From Candidatus Cloacimonadota bacterium (GTDB lineage Bacteria; Cloacimonadota; Cloacimonadia; JGIOTU-2): DNA of 59,689 bases. Where the stretch lies: assembly GCA_016932035.1 (NCBI GenBank), contig JAFGDR010000052.1, positions 1-59,689 of the forward strand, in the 5' to 3' direction. Every line of letters begins with the position of its first letter. Within the stretch, counting starts at the first letter, position 1. The notes beneath the pieces were generated by a model. That model made no database searches, was not told the origin of the DNA, and saw nothing but the letters and a program-made list of their open reading frames with translations. Below are positions 44,957-54,730 of the stretch, piece after piece. A program made the translations under genes and the position numbers.

Positions 44957-46828
44957 TCATTTAAAATTCTCTAGTGCATCTCGAGCATTTTTCACAGCTT
45001 CATCATTATTATTCACCTTAATAGAGTTCTGTAAAGCTTCCTTTGCTTTTTCTTCCATGCCGTTCTTAAGATAGATCAGCCCGATATGATATAAGATGAC
45101 TGAGTCCTCGACATCACTTTCAATTACCTTGTGCATCGCATTGAGTGCATCCTGATACAAACCGAGTTTATAATAGACCCATCCGAGACTATCCCAGATA
45201 TAGATATTATCGGGCGCAAGTTCGACCGCTTTTTCAAGCATCATCTTCGCTTCATCAAGACGCATGTCGTGTTCTGTCAGTGAATATCCCAGCCAATTCA
45301 GAAGATCGGGATTATCCGGGAAAAGGATGACTCCCCTATCAAGTGTTGCGATCTCCTGTTCAAAGAGATCGTGCCGATTATAGAATTGTGCGACGTTCAA
45401 ATACAGGTCGAGATTGGTGCTGTCCTGCTCGAACGCTTGTGTGTAATAATATTGTGCTTTTTCGATGTCTTCCACATCTCCAAAATATTGACCAAGCCAT
45501 TGAGCGCTTGTCATTTCCTTGCGGGGACGCATCTCAAGAAGAGCATAGACAGAATCTGCAGGGGTATCTGTTTTTAACTTAGCATAGGCGATCAGCACGA
45601 GAGGATAATCGTCCATACAATGTTGAAAATTGATCTTATTAAGATACTTTTTGCATAAATCTAGGGAGTCCATCTTTGCATAGTTATAGGCAAGGAGCGC
45701 TTCCATGGTGCAGGCAAGCGTGTCTGCCCGGGTCGAGTCCGCAAAGTTGAGCAGTTCCTTAAAGACAGATACATCTCCGGTCTCGTTCACAATAAAAGGA
45801 AGTATGTTGAGATGTGGAATGAGGAAACGCTGGTCGCTGATCTCCTTAAAATAATGATTTGCCCGGCCGTAATGCTGAAGCTGGATCTCAGATACAGCCA
45901 TCATTTGATACAACTCCTGAAGACGGTCAGGTTCCATCATATCCTTCTCCTGGATCAGTGCTTCACCGTATTTAATAGCTTCCGGGAATCTCATCGCTTT
46001 GTATGCAGAGAAGAAAAACATCCTTTTCTGAACTGAGTCCATGTTCTCAAGCGGAAAATATTCTGAGAGATCGAGAACATCTTCAAACTGCTGAGTAAAG
46101 TAATACGAAAGCAGGAGTTGACGCAGGGTGATCGAGGTTATTTCCACTGAATTATCGAGAACAAACTTCAGTTGCTCGATCGTTCGAGAGAAATCTTTAT
46201 TGTTGTAATAGAAATCCCCGAGCCATACATGCGCCTGCATAAAGTCAGGATCAATTCGCAGGATTCTCTGCAGCGTCATTTCGAACATAAGGTAATCCTG
46301 CAGACGGGAATATTCCATTGCTATCTGATATAGGATGTCTGGGTCATCAGTCTCAATCTCTGCTTTATGAAGGTATTGCATTGCACCCACACCATCTCCT
46401 TCTTGGGCAGCAACCCGATACAATGCTATATACAGCATGCTTTTCTTTTCGATTTGATGCAAGCCATTCTGGAGAATATCCCGAGCTTTTTTTGTATCAC
46501 CTACGGCAAGATATCCTTCTGCCAGCATGATGTACACCTCAGGGAGGATTATTCCATTTTTCAGTACATCTTCTGCAAAGGAGATCAATCGTTCATCATT
46601 CTGCAGGTAGTAGAGCACATTCAGGCGTTCGAGGATCACCTCTTCTGATGTAGGGTCGATAAGGTAAGCTATTTCGAGGAGAGAGTCTGCAGTTGCATAG
46701 TTTCCATGATCCAGAGCAACCTCTGCAAGAGAGTAGTAATAGAGCGGGTTTGAAGCATGGACAAAGGAACAGAGAAATAAAAAGCCGCTCAACAGAACAA
46801 GCGGCTTGAGTATTTTTTTTATCATCAT
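44957..46828 (-). CDS. Exported tetratricopeptide-repeat protein
   Basis: A 623-residue protein with an N-terminal signal peptide (ILKPLVLLSGFLFLCSFVHA). The rest is almost wholly TPR-like helical repeats: an N-terminal set (NYATADSLLEIAYLIDPTSEEV, VYIMLAEGYLAVGDTKKARDIL) and a C-terminal set with canonical units (DNIYIWDSLGWVYYKLGLYQDALNAM, ILYHIGLIYLKNGMEEKAKEAL). It probably acts in the periplasm or on the outer membrane as a protein-interaction scaffold. The start is at 46828, where MMIKK begins two bases after the stop of the upstream barrel-like gene. The frame opens further upstream but inside that gene. It ends the cyclase/M48/barrel cluster. Confidence 0.85.
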   Translation of the reverse strand: MMIKKILKPLVLLSGFLFLCSFVHASNPLYYYSLAEVALDHGNYATADSLLEIAYLIDPTSEEVILERLNVLYYLQNDERLISFAEDVLKNGIILPEVYIMLAEGYLAVGDTKKARDILQNGLHQIEKKSMLYIALYRVAAQEGDGVGAMQYLHKAEIETDDPDILYQIAMEYSRLQDYLMFEMTLQRILRIDPDFMQAHVWLGDFYYNNKDFSRTIEQLKFVLDNSVEITSITLRQLLLSYYFTQQFEDVLDLSEYFPLENMDSVQKRMFFFSAYKAMRFPEAIKYGEALIQEKDMMEPDRLQELYQMMAVSEIQLQHYGRANHYFKEISDQRFLIPHLNILPFIVNETGDVSVFKELLNFADSTRADTLACTMEALLAYNYAKMDSLDLCKKYLNKINFQHCMDDYPLVLIAYAKLKTDTPADSVYALLEMRPRKEMTSAQWLGQYFGDVEDIEKAQYYYTQAFEQDSTNLDLYLNVAQFYNRHDLFEQEIATLDRGVILFPDNPDLLNWLGYSLTEHDMRLDEAKMMLEKAVELAPDNIYIWDSLGWVYYKLGLYQDALNAMHKVIESDVEDSVILYHIGLIYLKNGMEEKAKEALQNSIKVNNNDEAVKNARDALENFK

Positions 46829-46829
46829 G

Positions 46830-47600
46830 TTAGAGTTGTGCAAAATATCCAATCGAGATCGAACGGTCTGGATTTTTGTAAAGATTGCCGAGGAAGTCAC
46901 GGAAATTAACCTGAATTCTGATGTTATGTGCAATATTAAAGAGAAGTGCAGCATTCAAATAACCGTTGCCCTCACCAAAGCTGTATATTTCTTCATCTCC
47001 GCCACTGCCATTATCGTTGAAAGCAAAGTCATATTCCATAAGGAATGTGATATGTTGGTTGATGCTCTTGTCAAATCCGACAAAGAAGTTGATGTTATCG
47101 TCATTGTCATCCCACTCTGTGCTGTAATTTATGCCGCCGTGAAGACCAAGATTTCCAAGAAAGTGGAAGTTCCTGCTTACCACAGCATAAAATCCTTTTG
47201 ATTTAACAGCGAACCTGTTGATCTCTGTGCCGTCGCTAAGCGAATCTGTATAGGTTCCAAAGCCACGGGAATCAAAACCGATAGCAATTGCAGGAAGTAC
47301 TGGTGATTCATCAAAGATGCGGTATTTCACGAACACACCAGGATAGGAATTCCATTTTGGAATAGAATCACCGATAATGTATTCACCGCCGAACTGAATG
47401 CCGAACATAAGTTTTGGAAGGATACCGACTCCTGCACCGAATGAGACACCCCCTTTATCAAAAATACTGATCGGGAACTTTACTTCCCCTTTCTGAAGAA
47501 TACCCGCAGTGGGGCAGTCGATCAGTTCTGTCATCTCCAGTGCAGAAAGTGCCTGGACGATAAACAAAAATCCAATAATAAAAACGAAAATCTTTTTCAT
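46830..47600 (-). CDS. Probable outer-membrane beta-barrel protein (YjbH-like)
   Basis: A 256-residue exported protein. The signal peptide (ending QALSA) is followed by LIDCPTAGILQKGEVKFPISIFDKGGVSFG and a series of amphipathic beta strands with alternating aromatics (YGINYSTEW-like and FLMEYDFAFND-like segments), as in YjbH/porin-type barrels. LIDCPTAGIL matches the start of that family. It ends with FAQL. Its stop codon lies one base before the TPR gene start, so the two are coupled. A TTGACA on the minus strand (47649-47644) that overlaps the M48 stop codon could give it a separate promoter. GGAGG precedes the ATG. Confidence 0.75.
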   Translation of the reverse strand: MKKIFVFIIGFLFIVQALSALEMTELIDCPTAGILQKGEVKFPISIFDKGGVSFGAGVGILPKLMFGIQFGGEYIIGDSIPKWNSYPGVFVKYRIFDESPVLPAIAIGFDSRGFGTYTDSLSDGTEINRFAVKSKGFYAVVSRNFHFLGNLGLHGGINYSTEWDDNDDNINFFVGFDKSINQHITFLMEYDFAFNDNGSGGDEEIYSFGEGNGYLNAALLFNIAHNIRIQVNFRDFLGNLYKNPDRSISIGYFAQL

Positions 47601-47645
47601 ACAACCTCCGTATTTGTGTACATCAGAAATCTATCTGCCTTTGTG

Positions 47646-48914
47646 TCAATATTTTGAGGATGAGAGCGATTTTGTCTTTTGCAGATAGCGATCTTCCCAA
47701 TATTGAAGCCCTTTGGGAAGACTCATGTTTTCAAGCTTCTCTTCCACAAGATCTTTTCTCCATCCGATCTGATCCTGTGTATAATGTTCGTTATTCGAAG
47801 CTTTACCAAGAAGGATCAGGCGCATAAGAATGTGTTCCAAGGCATTGGGATAGTAGCCTGCACGAGCCGTATAGAGAAGCGCTAATCCATCTGCTTCTTC
47901 TTCATATTCTTCCAGACGTCCCTGGTAGATCGTTTCATAGATAGAGAGTGCTATATCCTCGAGTTCAGCCTCCACATCATCATATTTTTCGTCATGACCA
48001 TACAGTTCATCAGAGAGTTCATCAAGTTCTGCAAAAGAATCTTCTGCGATGATCTGCACTTTCCTTTTCTCGAGTTCCTGCATACCGTGATAATGTGAGA
48101 CATGGGCTATTTCGTGGGCGAGTACCGCTGCCAGCTCTGCCTCGTTTGCTATTGCCTGAAGCATACCAGTTGTAATGAAAACGATTCCGCCCGGGCAGGA
48201 GTATGCATTCGGCACATTCAGATCCAGGATAAAAAATTTGTAGGGAATATCATAGGAATCGCTTGCCTGGGCGACAAGAAGTCCCACATAATTAATGTAA
48301 TCCTGAAGCGATGTGTTGTGGTAGAGACCGAGTTCGGCAATCTTATTTGCAATTGCAAATCCCATTGCTTCTTCTGAGAAGGTAAAAAATTGCGGTGCAT
48401 CAAAGCGGGGGAGTTTTACACTTTTCTGGATTTTTTTAAGATTTGTGCTGCGATAGGTGTCGTCCCTGAATTGTTCAAATTTATACGGATCGATATGATA
48501 GCTCAAAAATTCATCAATAAAGTCGATCTTTTCATCGATCTTTTTTGAGAATTTACCACTCATCGCCTTGATGCCTGCTGTCATACCAATCTGAGAAATT
48601 TCAGTAATTGCTTTTTGTGAGCCGATCTCTGCGAAGAGGTCTTCGGATTCCTTTTTGCCTTCGGTCACTTTCCGGGAAATGAATCCATCGATGGTATCAG
48701 CCTGAACATTCAGCCATGCATCCTTATCTTCTATGAGGACGACCACGTATCCCTGTGGCAATGTTGCTTTCGGGGGATAGTAGGATCCCGGACCGCTTCT
48801 CAGGTATGCCGATTCACGATTGATCGTCAGATTTTCAGATGCAAAGAGATTGATCGAAATTATTCCTATAACGAGTAAGATCGCACCCATAAAAAATCGC
48901 GATTTATTTTTCAT
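47646..48914 (-). CDS. Exported M48-family zinc metalloprotease with bacterial SH3 domain
   Basis: A 422-residue protein. The N-terminal hydrophobic segment (FFMGAILLVIGIISINLFA) is a signal peptide or anchor. An SH3b domain follows (NRESAYLRSGPGSYYPPKATLPQGYVVVLIEDKDAWLNV). The M48 peptidase domain carries zinc motif HEIAH (about 267-271) and the third ligand Glu in EEEADGLAL. BepA- and LoiP-type relatives degrade misassembled outer-membrane proteins in the periplasm, which suits the adjacent barrel gene. SH3b domains often bind peptidoglycan. The ATG overlaps the cyclase stop codon by one base (TAATG), so translation is coupled; the upstream in-frame start lies inside the cyclase gene. Confidence 0.9.
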   Translation of the reverse strand: MKNKSRFFMGAILLVIGIISINLFASENLTINRESAYLRSGPGSYYPPKATLPQGYVVVLIEDKDAWLNVQADTIDGFISRKVTEGKKESEDLFAEIGSQKAITEISQIGMTAGIKAMSGKFSKKIDEKIDFIDEFLSYHIDPYKFEQFRDDTYRSTNLKKIQKSVKLPRFDAPQFFTFSEEAMGFAIANKIAELGLYHNTSLQDYINYVGLLVAQASDSYDIPYKFFILDLNVPNAYSCPGGIVFITTGMLQAIANEAELAAVLAHEIAHVSHYHGMQELEKRKVQIIAEDSFAELDELSDELYGHDEKYDDVEAELEDIALSIYETIYQGRLEEYEEEADGLALLYTARAGYYPNALEHILMRLILLGKASNNEHYTQDQIGWRKDLVEEKLENMSLPKGLQYWEDRYLQKTKSLSSSKY

Positions 48915-51112
48915 TATTTTAACTCCAGGGTAAAAATACCGTCCCAATCTTTCGGGACTTCGTGTTTAAATTTTTTACAACGCTCAAGCATTACGCCTGA
49001 TGCTTTGTCATTGACTGGATTTTGCGAGAGCCTTTCAAAGATGTCAATAGCTTTGTTCCAATTGGCATGACGATAGTACTCAAGCGCTTGGACATATTCC
49101 TCGATCCAAGCATTTTCCCGCCGTGCTTCTTCGGTATTTTCATCGATGAGTTCATATACAGAGGTGGGCTCGGTTTTCCCTTTTACGCGAAGCCGATCGA
49201 GCTCCCTGCAGAGAAATTGATCTTTTATCAATTCATATGTCGATTCACTCATCATGATCTGGGTTTTGTATATTTTGTTCACACCTTCGAGACGCGCAGC
49301 AAGGTTTACATTGTCTCCGATAGCTGTGTAGTCCATTCTGTTCTTCGATCCGATATTTCCTGCAACGATCTGTCCGGAGTTCAGCCCGATCCTTGTGTGA
49401 ATATGGAAATTGTCTGCAGGTGTGAATTCCTCTTTTGAACCTATCAAATCTTTACAGTAACGGCGATGCTCAAGTGCTGCCCTGCATGCAATAAGTGCGT
49501 GATCCTTTCGCTGGATAGGGGCTCCGAACATAGCCATAATACCGTCACCAGTATATTTATCGAGAAGCCCATCATTTTTGAGAACGAAGCCCGTTAATTT
49601 GTCGAAGTATTCATTCAAATAATCAACAAGCTGTTTTGGGGTTTTGCCTTCTGAGAAGGTCGTAAAGCTGGCGATATCGGTGAAAAGAACTGTTGCCGTA
49701 ATGCTGTCACCCCCGATCTTTACAGAATCAGGATCTACAAGCAGTGTTTCGATGACATCCGGGTGAAGGTATCTGGTGAAAACCTTTTTTATGTCACGCT
49801 TCGAGCGTCCCTCCATAATATAGCTGATCGTCGCGCTGTACCCGTAGGAAAGCACAAAACCGATGATAGGCATTGACATGTTGAGAAGAATTCTGTCGGC
49901 TTTCCAGAGCAAGATCGTTATGCCAAGTATGTATGCCAACACGAGGATCATGAGAGGATTTGCGATCTTTGGTTTAAGGCGGATGAAAATAATAAATGTG
50001 ATGAATGCAATGAGTATTGTATGAAGGATATTGATCCATGCAGGAACTATATGAATAAAGTCTTTATTGAGAAAATTGCTCAGTGTCGTTGCCCAGATTT
50101 CCATTCCAGGATATGGATTGATGAAGGGAGTAGGACGGAGGTCAGAAAGACCGGATGCGGTGGCGCCGAGTATGATATATTTGTCTTTGAAAGTATGTTC
50201 CGGAAGCGTGGGTTCTCCACCTGTTTGCCTCGCTAAAGCTGACTGAAATACAGCAGCAAAGGGATAATACTTGAATACACCTTCATTGCCGCCTGGCCCA
50301 TACCAGTTTATAAAATATTTGTCGTCATGTGTAACGGGGATCTGTGATCCGTTTGTAATTATCGTGTTGCCTTTTACGTTTATATCATTCCTGTCCGATC
50401 CTAAAAGGAATGCGCTGTATGCAACTTGCGGGTAATAATGCTCTTTGTACCGATATATAAGCGGCACTCTCCGAATGATCCCGTCATCATCTGGCCGTAT
50501 GTTAAGGAAGCCAAGAGATTTTGTCGCTTGAAGCAGGATATCAATTGGTATAATGCCGCCCTTGAAGTCACGCGAATAGAGCTTATCAGCAGAATGAGGT
50601 TTTATTGAAAAAGCAGTGATATCCGGCGTAACATCAGTCTCGTTCATGGTGAATTCTGAGCCGAGTATGACATTACCTGCTTCTTTGACAAAATAGGCGA
50701 ATTCACCATCGGTCTGGCTTGCGTCTGTTTCTGCCCGGTCAATATCAGGATCATCGAACATCATATCAAAAATAACAGCTTTTGCCCCGACAGCGGAAAA
50801 GTAATTGACCACGATACCGTAGAAATTCCGTGGCCACTTCCATAGGTACCCAAAACTCTCAAGATAGTCCAAACTTGTGTTATCAATTGCAACCAGCACA
50901 ACATTTGAATCTGCACGCTGTGGAATGGTGTATTTCCGGAATCGGTAATCGACTGTTTTCCATTCCAGCTGTTTTCCGATATCGGTTCCGTGGAAAAGTG
51001 TAACGATCAAACCGATGATCACTGCGATGACCATTCCGATATACCATTTCTTATAAATCTTGCTGAAGATATGTCCAAATTGAGATTTTCCTTCAGAATT
51101 GATATTTTTCAT
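48914..51112 (-). CDS. CHASE2-domain class III adenylate/guanylate cyclase
   Basis: A 732-residue inner-membrane sensor enzyme. One N-terminal transmembrane helix (VIAVIIGLIVTLFHG) is followed by a periplasmic CHASE2 domain (DYRFRKYTIPQRADSNVVLVAIDN ... DLRPTPFINPYPGMEIWATTLSNFLN). Three further helices (about 355-440) lead into a cytoplasmic class III cyclase domain. There VLFTDIASFTTFSEG and YTGDGIMAMFGAP carry the two metal Asp residues, and DYTAIGDNVNLAARLEG the transition-state region. cAMP is the likelier product, but cGMP is possible. It leads a tight cluster with M48 protease, barrel-like and TPR genes. The start has AGGT upstream; no strong promoter was seen. Confidence 0.93.
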   Translation of the reverse strand: MKNINSEGKSQFGHIFSKIYKKWYIGMVIAVIIGLIVTLFHGTDIGKQLEWKTVDYRFRKYTIPQRADSNVVLVAIDNTSLDYLESFGYLWKWPRNFYGIVVNYFSAVGAKAVIFDMMFDDPDIDRAETDASQTDGEFAYFVKEAGNVILGSEFTMNETDVTPDITAFSIKPHSADKLYSRDFKGGIIPIDILLQATKSLGFLNIRPDDDGIIRRVPLIYRYKEHYYPQVAYSAFLLGSDRNDINVKGNTIITNGSQIPVTHDDKYFINWYGPGGNEGVFKYYPFAAVFQSALARQTGGEPTLPEHTFKDKYIILGATASGLSDLRPTPFINPYPGMEIWATTLSNFLNKDFIHIVPAWINILHTILIAFITFIIFIRLKPKIANPLMILVLAYILGITILLWKADRILLNMSMPIIGFVLSYGYSATISYIMEGRSKRDIKKVFTRYLHPDVIETLLVDPDSVKIGGDSITATVLFTDIASFTTFSEGKTPKQLVDYLNEYFDKLTGFVLKNDGLLDKYTGDGIMAMFGAPIQRKDHALIACRAALEHRRYCKDLIGSKEEFTPADNFHIHTRIGLNSGQIVAGNIGSKNRMDYTAIGDNVNLAARLEGVNKIYKTQIMMSESTYELIKDQFLCRELDRLRVKGKTEPTSVYELIDENTEEARRENAWIEEYVQALEYYRHANWNKAIDIFERLSQNPVNDKASGVMLERCKKFKHEVPKDWDGIFTLELK

Positions 51113-51226
51113 GAAGATACCTCGTATATTAAATAATATTCATCATTGGATGATAGTAACTTTTTTACGCAATATTTTTATAAATTGCCCGAATTATGCA
51201 ACACGATCGTATACGTGTTAAGAGAT

Positions 51227-53332
51227 TTACTTATTTTCCACCTTTTCAGCATTGAACGTTCCATTTGGCTGGATAAAAGTCAATCCTGTAACCTCATCCT
51301 TTTTAATGGTAAATTTCACAAAATAATTTTGCAGTTCACCGATCTGGAATTCATCTTCGGATTTCGGAAGAAGCTCGTAGGTTGGCTGACCGGGATAGGT
51401 GAGTATAAGCGATCCTGATGTGCTTAAATCTACAGTTACTATAATTTCAGCAAGATCATATGATCCGGTGAATTGTAATAGATATTCGGGATCGGTCATG
51501 ATGTCCGGCGGGAGTTTTTCAAATTCGATTGGTGGTACGGAAGATTCCAATGATGCAGACACCTTATTGATATTCCCCTGGAGGTTGGAGTGGAATTCGA
51601 AAAGGATATTTGATTGTGCCGGCACACCCTCGGTTGGCTTGAAAACATCATAATGCCAATGCTCCATGGGACTTGCAAAGGAGTGATAGACCATATACAG
51701 GTTTTTTCCATCCTGCCCGATCTGGACAGTACCATAACCCGGATTCTCATAGGTGCCGGTATAGTCTTCTAATTCGTGAGAGGGTTTGGTTCCCTCAACC
51801 CGTTCCAGGTCACCACTCACCTCCTCTAATTCAGAAAATTGTTGTCTGTTGCTTAGGTTTCTCCCATGCCAGTCAACAGGTTCGAGATCGAGGAGTTGAT
51901 CTATGATGTAGTAGGTTGCAATGCTTGTATAGCTAGAATTATTCTGATTCGTCAGAATTACAATACCTATATTGTCGTCTGGCAGCAGACTCACTAGTGC
52001 TGTGAATCCATCAATATTGCCCCCATGATTGACATATGGATGTCCTCTATAAGTCTGTATGAACCAGCCCAGTCCATAATTATAATATGAAAGTTCTTCA
52101 TTTGAGTTTTTTATACTGAGGAACATATGTGGTGTGATAAGGTTTTCAACCGTTGCTTCGAGCATAAGCTGCGTATCATCGACCATTCCTTTGTTCGAAA
52201 GCATCTTTACCCATTGTGCCATATCATCAGCACAAGAATTTATTGAGCCGGCAGGTCCTATTGCTGAGATATTCCTGAAATCCATCTTTTCTATCACATC
52301 TTCTTTATTAATCCTATAGGGTAGAGAATAATCATCTTTGGTTTGTGAAATATTTACAGAAAAATTGCTGTTGTTCATTCCAAGTGGTTTGAATACTCTC
52401 TCGTAGAAAACATCTTCCCAGGTGCTGTTCGTCATTCTGCCTACAAGAATACCAGCAGTCATATACATCAGGTTTTGATATTGAAAAGTATAACGGAATG
52501 GTTCATTCGGTTCGAGATATCGCAGCCGGTCGTACATTTCTTTCCGCGAGAAATTGGAACCATACCACATCAGGTCATGACGGGGAAGCCCGGAACGGTG
52601 GGTAAGCAGGTCGATGGGAGTCATTTCTGATGTTGCATAATCGTCATACATTTTAAAATCAGGCATATATTCTCGAACGGGCGTGTTCCAATCTATCAAT
52701 CCTTCGTCCACAAGAAGCCCAACGGAGAATGCAGTAAATGCCTTTGTTGATGAGCCTATTGCAAAAAGAGTCTGCGAAGTAACAGGAAGCTTGTTTTCAT
52801 AATCTCGATATCCAAAACCCTCTGCCATCAAAACTTCATCATCCTTTACAATCGAAACAGAAAGACCGGCAACATGCCATGTGGACATCGTTGTATCGAT
52901 GAATGTTCTGATCGCATCGATTTTATCTTCGAGTTTTTTTGCTTCATCTCGTTTATCCACTTCAGATTTTCTTAAGAGAGTGAAATCAAACGTCCCACCA
53001 GACTGGGTAAATTCTCCGCTTAGAGCATTATTATCATCGGTGAAGGTTCCCCTAAAAGTTGGTTCTCCCGGCACATCTTGAATCATAAAAGATACCCCAT
53101 CATCAGTTACAGAAATATCAGTAAGCGGAAGATCGATCGCTTGCTGAAGGGGTATGTCTATAAAACCAACGATTTGGTCATCTTCAAGGAGGAATTCTAC
53201 TGTTACTTCAAGTTTTTGACCGGGCACATTAATGGATCCCTGCCATTCTCCAATGAATGTATGGGTTTCTGCAACAAGGACCGAATACATTAAAAACAAA
53301 ACGTTCAATATAATGAAGATTTTTTTATTCAT
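51227..53332 (-). CDS. Exported serine beta-lactamase-like hydrolase with DUF3471-like C-terminal region
   Basis: A 701-residue exported protein. After the signal peptide, about 100 residues of beta-rich sequence (WQGSINVPGQKLEVTVEFLLEDDQIVG) precede the class C beta-lactamase/DD-peptidase domain. Its nucleophile is in IGSSTKAFTAF (Ser194, Lys197), with a YQN element near the second motif position and HGGNIDGF as the third motif. The remainder (DYTGTYENPGYGTVQIGQDGKNLYMVYHSF) resembles the DUF3471 tail common in such proteins. Likely roles are D-amino-acid peptidase or esterase; antibiotic hydrolysis cannot be inferred. It overlaps the upstream acyltransferase gene by eight bases, with GAGGAG as ribosome-binding site. 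An imperfect hairpin (AACACG/CGTGTT, 51200-51219) follows it. Confidence 0.88.
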   Translation of the reverse strand: MNKKIFIILNVLFLMYSVLVAETHTFIGEWQGSINVPGQKLEVTVEFLLEDDQIVGFIDIPLQQAIDLPLTDISVTDDGVSFMIQDVPGEPTFRGTFTDDNNALSGEFTQSGGTFDFTLLRKSEVDKRDEAKKLEDKIDAIRTFIDTTMSTWHVAGLSVSIVKDDEVLMAEGFGYRDYENKLPVTSQTLFAIGSSTKAFTAFSVGLLVDEGLIDWNTPVREYMPDFKMYDDYATSEMTPIDLLTHRSGLPRHDLMWYGSNFSRKEMYDRLRYLEPNEPFRYTFQYQNLMYMTAGILVGRMTNSTWEDVFYERVFKPLGMNNSNFSVNISQTKDDYSLPYRINKEDVIEKMDFRNISAIGPAGSINSCADDMAQWVKMLSNKGMVDDTQLMLEATVENLITPHMFLSIKNSNEELSYYNYGLGWFIQTYRGHPYVNHGGNIDGFTALVSLLPDDNIGIVILTNQNNSSYTSIATYYIIDQLLDLEPVDWHGRNLSNRQQFSELEEVSGDLERVEGTKPSHELEDYTGTYENPGYGTVQIGQDGKNLYMVYHSFASPMEHWHYDVFKPTEGVPAQSNILFEFHSNLQGNINKVSASLESSVPPIEFEKLPPDIMTDPEYLLQFTGSYDLAEIIVTVDLSTSGSLILTYPGQPTYELLPKSEDEFQIGELQNYFVKFTIKKDEVTGLTFIQPNGTFNAEKVENK

Positions 53333-54230
53333 TTTTACTCTCCTCAGGTATTAAATGCTTTTTTTGCAGCCATCGTCGATGAAACCAGAACCATTGTTCC
53401 GGGTGTTTTCTTACCATCTGCTCTAACTCGGAAGTTAATAATTGCGTGTAAAACTGTACCGACTTATCTAATGATTTCTCGAACGTTAACATAAGTGGTT
53501 CTTTCAGTACTACATGGAATTTGCCATCTGGCAGACGATAGCAGACCGCAAAGATGACGGGAGTATTGAATTTCAATGCTATCTTTGCAGTGCCAGGATT
53601 CGTTTGAGCAAGCATACCGAAAAAGTTAAGTGGAATTCCAGTTTTGCCAGCATTCTGATCGCCAAGCATGAGGATGCTTTTGTTTACTTTCAGTGTATCA
53701 ACGATCCCCCGAAGAGCACCCTTCTTTGGGATCAGGTAAAGATTGTTCGATTCTCGGATCCTATTTATAAACGTATTAAAATATTGATTTTTCTGTTCCT
53801 TAGCTACAGCATATATCTTTCCTGTAAGATTACCAAGGACCTGTGCTTCGAGTTCCCAGTTGCCAAAATGTCCGGAAAAGATAATACAACCGCGTCCAAA
53901 CGAAAGCGCTTCTTCAATATGTTCTTTTCCATCGATAATGAGATAATTCTTTACCTCATCATAGGTCTTAAGGGAGAACCAGCAAAACTCGATCGCAGTA
54001 TAACCATAAGAGATATTGATTTCTCGTACAAGATTCCTGATCTCTTTTTCAGACAAATGTGGGAAAGCAGCTCGGAGTTGTTTTTCAACGACATCACATC
54101 GAACTTTTATAATATGGAAATTAATTAGTCCGAGAAAGCGACCAATACGTCTCGCTGCAGAAAGCGAAAAGAGATTAATTGCACGGAACAGTGTCCGAAA
54201 CAGCAAGGCTTCAAGGTAATGAGTAAACAT
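53325..54230 (-). CDS. LpxL/LpxM-like lysophospholipid (lipid A) acyltransferase
   Basis: A 301-residue inner-membrane-associated acyltransferase. The HX4E catalytic motif appears as SGHFGNWE, and GDQNAGKTGIPLNFFGMLAQTNPGTAKIALKFNTPV and HPEQWFWFHRRW match the family core and end. Such enzymes add secondary acyl chains to lipid A. The final step may be membrane-lipid acylation here, as FCB-group members vary. The start is the ATG at 54230, overlapping the dCMP deaminase stop as TAATG; the longer frame to 54407 lies within that gene. It sits between dCMP deaminase and the serine hydrolase in one operon. Confidence 0.9.
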   Translation of the reverse strand: MFTHYLEALLFRTLFRAINLFSLSAARRIGRFLGLINFHIIKVRCDVVEKQLRAAFPHLSEKEIRNLVREINISYGYTAIEFCWFSLKTYDEVKNYLIIDGKEHIEEALSFGRGCIIFSGHFGNWELEAQVLGNLTGKIYAVAKEQKNQYFNTFINRIRESNNLYLIPKKGALRGIVDTLKVNKSILMLGDQNAGKTGIPLNFFGMLAQTNPGTAKIALKFNTPVIFAVCYRLPDGKFHVVLKEPLMLTFEKSLDKSVQFYTQLLTSELEQMVRKHPEQWFWFHRRWLQKKHLIPEESKNE

Positions 54231-54712
54231 TAGATAAGTTTTTTCAGATGATCTTTTGCGTTCAAATCCAAGAGGATAAGATTTACGCCAGCATCTCTGA
54301 ACATGCTTTCCGCAAGTTTGTCCGGATAGGAATCCGCAATATACACATTCTTGATCTCTGCATTGACGATCATCTTTGCGCAGATCGAGCAGGGCTGATG
54401 GGTGCAATACATAGTACCACCTTTGACGGAAACACCATTAACTGCAGCTTGAATAATCGCATTCTGTTCGGCATGGATACCTCTGCACAGCTCATGTCTT
54501 TCGCCGGCAGGAACATTTAGTTTTACTCTCAGACAGCCGACATCAGCGCAATGGGGAACTCCCTTAGGTGCACCGTTATATCCCGTGGACAGGATTTGAT
54601 TATCACGAATGATGATTGCTCCGACTTTTCTGCGCAGACAGGTTGAGCGAGAGGAAACCAGTTCAGCGATTTTCATAAAATATTCGTTCCATAAAGGACG
54701 TGAAGATTCCAT
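54230..54712 (-). CDS. comEB: Deoxycytidylate (dCMP) deaminase
   Basis: A 160-residue cytoplasmic zinc enzyme that deaminates dCMP to dUMP, feeding dTMP synthesis. The zinc motif is HAEQNAI (His80, Glu82) with PCSICAK (Cys108, Cys111). [44 protein letters not shown] is the standard N-terminus, distinguishing dCMP deaminase from cytidine or tRNA adenosine deaminases. An AGGAG lies just before the ATG. It follows the GT9 gene by 18 bases and overlaps the acyltransferase gene. Its place in an otherwise envelope-lipid operon is unusual. The symbol follows B. subtilis usage. Confidence 0.92.
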   Translation of the reverse strand: MESSRPLWNEYFMKIAELVSSRSTCLRRKVGAIIIRDNQILSTGYNGAPKGVPHCADVGCLRVKLNVPAGERHELCRGIHAEQNAIIQAAVNGVSVKGGTMYCTHQPCSICAKMIVNAEIKNVYIADSYPDKLAESMFRDAGVNLILLDLNAKDHLKKLI

Positions 54713-54730
54713 AGGACTCCTTTGATAAAT

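Noticed and set aside
53514-54128. 204-codon plus-strand frame opposite the acyltransferase
   Set aside because: The LpxL-like gene on the minus strand carries the HX4E motif and operon overlaps; this frame has no recognisable feature.
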